Below are positions 6,312-11,440 of a stretch of DNA of 11,440 bases, piece after piece. The position numbers and the translations under genes were made by a program. Each line of letters begins with the position of its first letter. Position 1 is the stretch's first letter. Below the pieces are notes generated by a model. It was given only the letters and a program-made list of their open reading frames with translations. It ran no database searches and was not told the origin of the DNA. This DNA is from Candidatus Peregrinibacteria bacterium. GTDB taxonomy: Bacteria > Patescibacteriota > Gracilibacteria > UBA1369 > PNNO01. The stretch is taken from the NCBI GenBank assembly GCA_014728955.1, contig WJKT01000013.1, positions 1 to 11,440 of the forward strand, given 5' to 3'.

Positions 6312-6340
6312 TTGCTCCTTATACGCTTTTTCGTTATAGT
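6312..6340 (+). promoter_or_regulatory. Sigma-70 promoter for fba-fbp
   Basis: TTGCTC (6312-6317), 17-base spacer, TATAGT (6335-6340). Predicted start near 6347, about 34 bases before the fba ATG at 6381. Its position fixes the fba start: codons further upstream would not be transcribed. Confidence 0.75.
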
Positions 6341-6380
6341 TCGCATGAACATTTATTACTTTTTATTAACCTCGGTTTGT

Positions 6381-7421
6381 ATGTCAGATGTTGCTCCTTT
6401 TTCTAAAGACGTTAATCCCAACGCACGTGTATTAAGCGATGGGTATGTATTAAGCAATTTAAAACAGATTTTACGTGTTGCCGATAATAATAATTTTGGT
6501 ATTCCCGCATGTAATGCCAGGTCCAAATGGATTGCCGAAGCCATTTTAGATGCAGCGTGGGAAGCAAAATCTCCGATGATCGTTGAAATTGCGGAAAGTG
6601 AAGCGGGATATTGTCCCATGCCACCGGCGAGATTATCAGATATTGTACACGAAGGGATTGAAAAACGAATTAAAAAATACGGATATAGCATTCCGGTATG
6701 CCTTCATCATGATCATATTCAGAAAGATGTTGACGGGTGTGTTCAGCGATCTATCGATGCCGGATTTTCTTCGGTTGAAGTTGATCTTTCAAAGAAACCG
6801 CTCGAAGAAAATATTAAAAAATGTTATGAAGTTGCTGAAAAAATTCATCCGCTCGGGATTTCTTTGGAAGTTGAGGAAGGGGAGATTGGCGTTGCGGCGG
6901 CATTGTCAGATCCGAATATTGAAGAAAATATTGCTGATTATTACACCAAAACTGAAGATGCGGTTAAGCTTGTCCAGGCTGTTAAACCTGAGGCATGTGC
7001 GTTTTTTGTGGGGAATGGGCACGGAGTGTATTTAAAAGAGCCCCACATAGGTATTGAACGTGTAAAAGAGATATGTGACAAAATTAGACCGCTTGATGCG
7101 TATGGCGTGCTCCATGGGGGGACAGGGATACAGCCGGAAATGTTTGTGAAGGCGGTAGAGGCCGGTGCCCGAAAATTTAATTATGCAACTGCACTACAAA
7201 ATATTTGGTTTAAGTATTTCCCCGATACGCTTGTTGAAGCCATGGAGAAAAAAGCAAAAGAAATGGACAAACCGTTTAGAAAGGTATTGTATTTGTTTGA
7301 AGATGAGATTGCGAAGCTTGATCATCGTGAGGCGATAGAAGAAATAAAAGAACATCTTATTATGATGTTTCAGGCAGCCTTTCTATGCGATGGGAAAGCG
7401 GATTTATATAGAACTAAATAA
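6381..7421 (+). CDS. fba: Class II fructose-bisphosphate aldolase
   Basis: Zinc-dependent cleavage or formation of fructose 1,6-bisphosphate from dihydroxyacetone phosphate and glyceraldehyde 3-phosphate. In the 346-residue protein I see CLHHDH (107-112; Asp111 and zinc ligand His112), VEVDLSKKPLEENI (132-145), SLEVEEGEIG (161-170, zinc-site Glu), FVGNGHGVY (209-217, His214) and LHGGTG (244-249, His245). The phosphate-binding motif usually read as KxNxDTDxQ is KFNYATALQ (265-273): Asn267 is kept but both Asp positions are Ala, so kinetics or substrate may differ. Reading could extend upstream to 6303, adding 26 hydrophobic residues, but that covers the promoter; the ATG at 6381 agrees with it. 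FBPase follows 8 bp later, favouring a gluconeogenic role. Confidence 0.9.
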   Translation: MSDVAPFSKDVNPNARVLSDGYVLSNLKQILRVADNNNFGIPACNARSKWIAEAILDAAWEAKSPMIVEIAESEAGYCPMPPARLSDIVHEGIEKRIKKYGYSIPVCLHHDHIQKDVDGCVQRSIDAGFSSVEVDLSKKPLEENIKKCYEVAEKIHPLGISLEVEEGEIGVAAALSDPNIEENIADYYTKTEDAVKLVQAVKPEACAFFVGNGHGVYLKEPHIGIERVKEICDKIRPLDAYGVLHGGTGIQPEMFVKAVEAGARKFNYATALQNIWFKYFPDTLVEAMEKKAKEMDKPFRKVLYLFEDEIAKLDHREAIEEIKEHLIMMFQAAFLCDGKADLYRTK

Positions 7422-7429
7422 TTGTTTTT

Positions 7430-8356
7430 ATGCCCATATCACTTGATAAACATTTGCGAGACAGTGCGGTGGATCATGATTTACGACATTTAATTGTTAA
7501 AATTGCCGTCACGGCAAAATATGTACATCATGCCATGCAAACCGGCGATTTGGGGTTGGCTGGAACCAGCAATATGTATGGAGAAGCTCAATTGGCGCTG
7601 GACGTACTTGCCAATCAGTTGTTCGTGAAAGAGTTGGAAGATTCTCATTATGCAACATGTTTGGCATCGGAAGAAATGGAAGAAGAGCATACAATCCCTC
7701 ATGAAAAACGAGGGAAATATGCGGTTGTTTTTGATCCGCTTGACGGATCGTCTTTGGTCGATGCAAATCTTGCGATTGGAAGTATTTTCGGCATTTATGA
7801 ATCAGATGACATTATCGGATTGAAAGGTGATCAGCAGGTGGCGTCGCTTATTGTGGTATATGGGCCGCGATTAACGTTGATATATACTACAAAGAATGGT
7901 GTGCACGAATGTATTTTAAACGCTGTTGGAGAGTTTATTGTAAGTAGAGAAAATATCAGTCTTGATAAAAAAGCGAAAAATTTCGCTCCCGGAAATTTAC
8001 GGGCCGTCTCTTCGGAAAAGAAGTATGCGGCTCTAGTGAATTATTGGATGAATAATCATTATACGCTGCGATATTCGGGCGGAATGGTCCCTGATATCAA
8101 TCATATACTTCTTAAAGAACAGGGTGTCTTTACGTATCCCGGTTATGAAAAACTGCCCGAGGGGAAACTCAGGCTGCTCTATGAATGTGCGCCTATGGCC
8201 CTTCTTGTTGAACAGGCGGGTGGTCGTGCAACAGACGGGAAAAAACGTATTCTTGATATTGCCGTCGAACGGTTGGATCAGCGCACCCCTATCTTTATTG
8301 GTAGCGAAGACGATGTTATATTAGCTGAGAAAATGATGCATGATGAAGCGTATTAA
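7430..8356 (+). CDS. fbp: Fructose-1,6-bisphosphatase, class I
   Basis: Hydrolyses fructose 1,6-bisphosphate to fructose 6-phosphate, the irreversible step of gluconeogenesis. The 308-residue protein carries the metal-binding acidic residues in LASEE (78-82), FDPLDGSS (101-108, Asp102 and Asp105) and LLYECAP (249-255, Glu252). The last lies in the family's active-site signature, KLRLLYECAPMALLVEQAGG (246-265). LRYSGGMVPD (213-222) and RTPIFIGS (285-292) are further FBPase landmarks. Length is slightly below the usual 330-340. It starts 8 bp after fba, with ttgttttt before the ATG, so the two form an operon catalysing consecutive steps. Whether the ECF sigma gene 70 bp further on belongs to the same transcript is open: I see no terminator between them. 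Confidence 0.95.
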   Translation: MPISLDKHLRDSAVDHDLRHLIVKIAVTAKYVHHAMQTGDLGLAGTSNMYGEAQLALDVLANQLFVKELEDSHYATCLASEEMEEEHTIPHEKRGKYAVVFDPLDGSSLVDANLAIGSIFGIYESDDIIGLKGDQQVASLIVVYGPRLTLIYTTKNGVHECILNAVGEFIVSRENISLDKKAKNFAPGNLRAVSSEKKYAALVNYWMNNHYTLRYSGGMVPDINHILLKEQGVFTYPGYEKLPEGKLRLLYECAPMALLVEQAGGRATDGKKRILDIAVERLDQRTPIFIGSEDDVILAEKMMHDEAY

Positions 8357-8426
8357 AGAAGGGGGATTTGTAATAACACACGTAATAGCTGATTATATAT
8401 GTATGTGAGGCTATAAGTAATTTATT

Positions 8427-8990
8427 ATGGAATTGTCAGATCAGGAAATAGAGGATCTTGTTGTAAAAAGTCAGCAGGGAGACCAAGAAGCTTTCGGAAC
8501 GCTGTATGATTTTTTTGTTACGCCTATTTATCGATATATTTACTATAAAGTGAATAAAGAACACGTTGAAGATTTAACCGAGACGTTATTTTTAAAAGCA
8601 TGGGAAAATATTAGAAAATATAAAAAGCGAAAAAATACCACCTTTAAATCGTGGTTGTATCGTATTGCACATAATTTGGTGGTTGATCATTATCGTTTAC
8701 ATAGAGAGCACGCCTCGTTGAATCCGTGGATTTCCGATAAGAAAAAGCAAGCGGACCCGATTCGTCGTACCCAGGAATCCCTGCATAACGAGACATTACG
8801 TGAAGCCATTTCTCGCTTAAAGAGAAATTATCAACAAGTTGTTATTCTAAAATTTATTAACGATTTATCCAATAAAGAAATTAGTGAAATTTTAAAGAAG
8901 AGCGAAGGCAGCGTTCGGATTATGCAGTTTAGAGCGTTAAAGGCCTTGAAAAGCGAGCTTGCGGACATGGGGATCAAAGATTATGAGTAA
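8427..8990 (+). CDS. ECF-type RNA polymerase sigma factor
   Basis: A 187-residue sigma-70 family protein with only region 2 and region 4, the ECF layout. Region 2 spans about 20-92 (EAFGTLYDFFVTPIYRYIYY, then LTETLFLKAWENI and TFKSWLYRIAHNLVVDHYR); the last stretch contains the -10-recognising and core-binding helices. A charged linker (93-118) leads to region 4 (about 122-176) with the helix-turn-helix LSNKEISEILKKSEGSVRIM (147-166). It would direct polymerase to a small regulon, held inactive by an anti-sigma factor. The gene 47 bp downstream encodes a membrane protein with a cytoplasmic N-terminus, the natural candidate for that role. I could not find a convincing own promoter in the 70 bp upstream. 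Start preceded by aatttatt. Confidence 0.93.
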   Translation: MELSDQEIEDLVVKSQQGDQEAFGTLYDFFVTPIYRYIYYKVNKEHVEDLTETLFLKAWENIRKYKKRKNTTFKSWLYRIAHNLVVDHYRLHREHASLNPWISDKKKQADPIRRTQESLHNETLREAISRLKRNYQQVVILKFINDLSNKEISEILKKSEGSVRIMQFRALKALKSELADMGIKDYE

Positions 8991-9037
8991 CAAAAAGGAA
9001 AGTTGCTCGTTATGATTAACGCTAATAGGGCATTATT

Positions 9038-10801
9038 ATGAATAAAGAACTACAACAACTCAAACGCGCATTACAGCGCATGGAAAAGCCGACTCTTGAT
9101 ATTAAGACACGGCATCGCATGCGTGTGTGTTTAATGAAACGTATGGAAGAAACCGGTGTAAAGAGTACGACGACTTCTTCTTTAGAAAATGTGTCTCAAA
9201 TCGTTAAACGTTATGCGAGTGTTCGCCCTTCAGCTACGGTAAAAGCAAAAATGAAAGAAGTTGTGATGAAAGCTATTGCACAACGTCCTATTCGCTTATC
9301 ATCATTTTCCGGTATCGCCAGACAATGGCAGAAAGTACTGGCAACGCTTCTTATTACCGTCCTATCGTTTACTTCGTTAACGGTCTATTTTTCAGATATA
9401 CCGGTAATTCGCGCCGCACAAAAAACAACATTTCAACATTTGTACGGCGATGTTGATGTTCTTCGTGAAGGAGAGAGCATTGAGGCATATCGTTATATGA
9501 CCTTACAAGAAGACGATATTATTGTAACCGGAGAAAACGGACTTGCTATTATTCGTTATTTTGACGATAGCGTGAGTCGCTTATCACCGCGTACCGAATT
9601 GAAAATCCATCGTCTCTATCAGGATAATATTGGTTTGGCAAAAACGGAGGTAGAGGTTGAGTTAACTCGCGGAAGAATGTGGAATCAGGTTGTTAATCTG
9701 GTTGATGACCAAGGGTCGTTTGAAGTAATTACAGATACCGTTAAAGCACGCACTTCGGAAAAAGCGTCGTTTGATATTGTTCGTGATGATGTACAAGAAA
9801 AAGTTGCTGTTGCTGTTTTTGAAAATAAAGTTGAAGTTCGTGTCCCCGAAAAACGAAAGGAACATAAAAAGGTGGTTGTTGAAGGGTATGCATACGAAGT
9901 TGACCATAATCGCGTAAATGAAGAAAAAATTGCGTTGCATGATGAAGAGGAACAGTTATGGGTGACTGTCAATCAGACGGAAGATAAAAATTATAAGAAG
10001 CAGGTTGAAGAAGAAAAAGACCTTGCGACAAAAGAAGAAGCTGGAGTACTTCCGAGTGATCCTTTCTATTCTGCAAAGAAATTAAATGAAACAACCAAAT
10101 TGCTTGTGACAACCGATACTGTTGAGCGTGATAAGATACGTGTTGATATTGCCGTAAAACGATTAACGGAAGCGGGAGCTTTATTAAGTGACGGGAATGA
10201 AGAAGATGCGCACAAAGTGCTTGAAGAATTTTCCAAGCGAATTGAAGAAGTGCAGGAAGCTGTACAAAAATCACCTGAATTGCAGGAGTATGTGTATACG
10301 TCATTTGCAAGCAAAGCCAAAGATTACTCGACAACATTGCCCGACAGCCCTCGTTACAAGGCAAAGGAAGCTCTTAGAGAGGCAAAACTTTCATTGGCGT
10401 TGTCCGATGAAGAAAAAAGTGAAGTTACGCTTAAAAACGCGAATGAGCGGGTTCTCGAAGCACGTGAATTGTTTGGTGAGCAAAAACAGGATCATGCGCA
10501 GGAAACATTGTTACAGGCTACACAAGATATTGTGAAGGTTGCTCAAGAAGATGATAATAAAAGTGTAAGGGGGGATGAGCAGAAAGAAGAAACGCTTTCT
10601 ACCGTACGTGTGTTGAAAGGTGCTGTTGAAGAAGACGAAACTGTAACGCGTGAAGTAAAACACATTATTGATGTTGCGGAAGAAGCCCTTGAAGAAGTTG
10701 AAGATCCGATAATTGAAAGTGATTCTGCGGTGGTGATTTCAATTGACGAAGAACTAGATGGTCAAACCACTACAGTCCAATTGAAAGAAGTGCAAGAATA
10801 A
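9038..10801 (+). CDS. Membrane-anchored FecR-domain protein with tandem DUF5667-like repeats, putative anti-sigma factor
   Basis: A 587-residue single-pass protein. Residues 1-97 are basic and cytoplasmic and hold two similar helical units: KPTLDIKTRHRMRVCLMKRM (17-36) and RPSATVKAKMKEVVMKAI (63-80). One membrane segment follows (about 98-118). Outside it are a FecR-like beta domain (about 128-270, with LYGDVDVLREGES, ENGLAIIRYFDDSVSRLSP and VEVELTRGRMW) and two DUF5667-like helical repeats: LPSDPFYSAKKLNETTKLLV onward (338-408) and LPDSPRYKAKEALREAKLSL onward (434-502). A strongly acidic tail (505-587) ends the protein. By position it should bind the sigma factor encoded upstream. It lacks the zinc anti-sigma HxxxCxxC motif, so the N-terminus is not a classical ZAS domain. 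The sensed signal is unknown. Its last 32 bp overlap mraY on the other strand. Confidence 0.8.
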   Translation: MNKELQQLKRALQRMEKPTLDIKTRHRMRVCLMKRMEETGVKSTTTSSLENVSQIVKRYASVRPSATVKAKMKEVVMKAIAQRPIRLSSFSGIARQWQKVLATLLITVLSFTSLTVYFSDIPVIRAAQKTTFQHLYGDVDVLREGESIEAYRYMTLQEDDIIVTGENGLAIIRYFDDSVSRLSPRTELKIHRLYQDNIGLAKTEVEVELTRGRMWNQVVNLVDDQGSFEVITDTVKARTSEKASFDIVRDDVQEKVAVAVFENKVEVRVPEKRKEHKKVVVEGYAYEVDHNRVNEEKIALHDEEEQLWVTVNQTEDKNYKKQVEEEKDLATKEEAGVLPSDPFYSAKKLNETTKLLVTTDTVERDKIRVDIAVKRLTEAGALLSDGNEEDAHKVLEEFSKRIEEVQEAVQKSPELQEYVYTSFASKAKDYSTTLPDSPRYKAKEALREAKLSLALSDEEKSEVTLKNANERVLEARELFGEQKQDHAQETLLQATQDIVKVAQEDDNKSVRGDEQKEETLSTVRVLKGAVEEDETVTREVKHIIDVAEEALEEVEDPIIESDSAVVISIDEELDGQTTTVQLKEVQE

Positions 10802-11440
10802 GACCGAATATTGCACAGATACCGCCAACTATCCAAAAACGCATGACTACTTTTGCTTCGGGCCAGCCGATGTATTCAAAGTGATGATGAAGAGGCGCTA
10901 TTTTGAAAACTTTTTTGTTGAAGAATTTTTTTGAAATAATCTGGATGATAATTGAGAGTGTTTCGATAACAAAAATGAAGCCAATTAATATAAGGGGGAT
11001 AAATGAGTCGGTCATCATAGCAATAACGCCTAATGTGGCTCCCAATGAAAGTGATCCGGTGTCTCCCATGTAAAATTTTGCAGGTGGTATATTTTGCCAT
11101 AAAAAAGCCAAATTTGCTCCGGTAATGACCGCGCAGAGTGCTGAAAGGATAAAAAGGCTTTTAGCAAAAGCGATAATACCGAATGAGCCGAAAGCGATAA
11201 CCAAAAGACCGCCTGCTAAGCCATCAAGTCCATCGGTAAAATTGACCGCATTGGATGTTGCCAAAATGACCAGCATAAAAAGAGGAATGTACCATATGCC
11301 AAGAAAAATATCGCCAACACCCGGAAGATGAAATTGATCATAGCCGAGTTTGTAGTAAAACCATAAGCCGCCGAGCAGAGCAAAAAGTGTTAACCAAAGA
11401 AATTTTGGTTTAATGTTGATGCCCTTTGATTTACCCAGCC
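10770..11440 (-). CDS. mraY: Phospho-N-acetylmuramoyl-pentapeptide transferase MraY, C-terminal part
   Basis: Transfers phospho-MurNAc-pentapeptide to undecaprenyl phosphate, giving lipid I, the first membrane step of peptidoglycan synthesis. The minus-strand frame runs open from the right edge to a TAG at 10770-10772, showing 222 residues; about the first third of the protein lies outside. Diagnostic motifs: SNAVNFTDGLDGLAGG (the DGLDG aspartates are encoded at 11220-11234), FYMGDTGSLSLGA and the histidine motif APLHHHFE followed by GWPEAKVVMRFWI. Several membrane segments are obvious. An ATG at 11276 is internal, because conserved MraY sequence (KSKGINIKPKF and LPGVGDIFLGIWYIP) continues upstream in frame. 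The gene faces the FecR/DUF5667 gene and shares 32 bp with it; no terminator separates them. Confidence 0.96.
   Translation of the reverse strand, partial: LGKSKGINIKPKFLWLTLFALLGGLWFYYKLGYDQFHLPGVGDIFLGIWYIPLFMLVILATSNAVNFTDGLDGLAGGLLVIAFGSFGIIAFAKSLFILSALCAVITGANLAFLWQNIPPAKFYMGDTGSLSLGATLGVIAMMTDSFIPLILIGFIFVIETLSIIIQIISKKFFNKKVFKIAPLHHHFEYIGWPEAKVVMRFWIVGGICAIFGLILALLSIGL

Noticed and set aside
6303..6380. Hydrophobic 26-residue N-terminal extension of the aldolase, resembling a signal peptide
   Set aside because: The stretch is occupied by a near-consensus promoter (6312-6340) just after a terminator, and class II aldolases are cytoplasmic.
8357..8426. Autoregulated ECF promoter before the sigma gene
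   Set aside because: Combinations such as TTGTAA with GATTAT are weak, and no repeated motif shared with another site was found.
9012..9041. Nine-codon mini-ORF whose TGA overlaps the ATG of the FecR gene
   Set aside because: It is too short to distinguish from chance, has no ribosome-binding motif and no evident regulatory codon content.
9098..9140. Zinc-type anti-sigma motif in the FecR protein N-terminus
   Set aside because: His26 and Cys31 are present but there is no HxxxCxxC spacing and no second cysteine.
9662..9972. Two minus-strand open frames inside the FecR gene
   Set aside because: They are antisense shadows of an A-rich coding region, with low-complexity Ser/Thr or Phe/Asn composition.

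Overview
This AT-rich window, read with the standard bacterial code, looks like a chromosomal segment of a small-genome bacterium, most likely of the Candidate Phyla Radiation (Patescibacteria). That placement is inference. It rests on a short HrcA, a FecR/DUF5667-type membrane protein, a division-gene pair without a visible mraZ, and start codons preceded by T-rich sequence instead of Shine-Dalgarno motifs. I see no in-frame UGA recoding, tRNA, rRNA, transposase or CRISPR array.

Layout. (1) 1-1735, minus strand: a heat-shock operon hrcA-grpE-dnaK (dnaK runs off the left edge). It has two CIRCE operators, each with a sigma-70 -10 hexamer inside its spacer, one before hrcA and one before dnaK. 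(2) 1818-2312, plus strand: an unrecognised 164-residue gene whose promoter shares its -35 region with hrcA, ending at a bidirectional terminator. (3) 2387-4544: gap (GAPDH, minus) diverges from a YrdC/TsaC-type tRNA t6A gene (plus), which ends tail-to-tail with a small-multidrug-export-type membrane protein (minus, TTG start). (4) 4545-4853: a 309-bp AT-rich intergenic region with divergent promoters, a palindrome, direct repeats and DnaA-box-like sites. (5) 4854-6210, plus strand: rsmH and an FtsL-like gene (start of a dcw cluster), closed by a strong terminator. (6) 6312-8356, plus strand: a well-formed promoter followed by class II fructose-bisphosphate aldolase and class I fructose-1,6-bisphosphatase, a gluconeogenic pair. 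(7) 8427-10801, plus strand: an ECF-type sigma factor and a large one-pass membrane protein with FecR and duplicated DUF5667-like domains, a candidate signalling pair. (8) 10770-11440, minus strand: the C-terminal part of mraY, overlapping the preceding gene tail-to-tail by 32 bp.

How the genes fit together: HrcA probably represses its own operon and the dnaK-proximal promoter through CIRCE. GAPDH, aldolase and FBPase cover the lower reversible trunk and the committed step of gluconeogenesis. RsmH, FtsL and MraY belong to cell division and wall synthesis but are split by the sugar and sigma-factor genes. The least ordinary element is the sigma/FecR-DUF5667 pair, which lies next to division and wall genes and has no TonB receptor in view.
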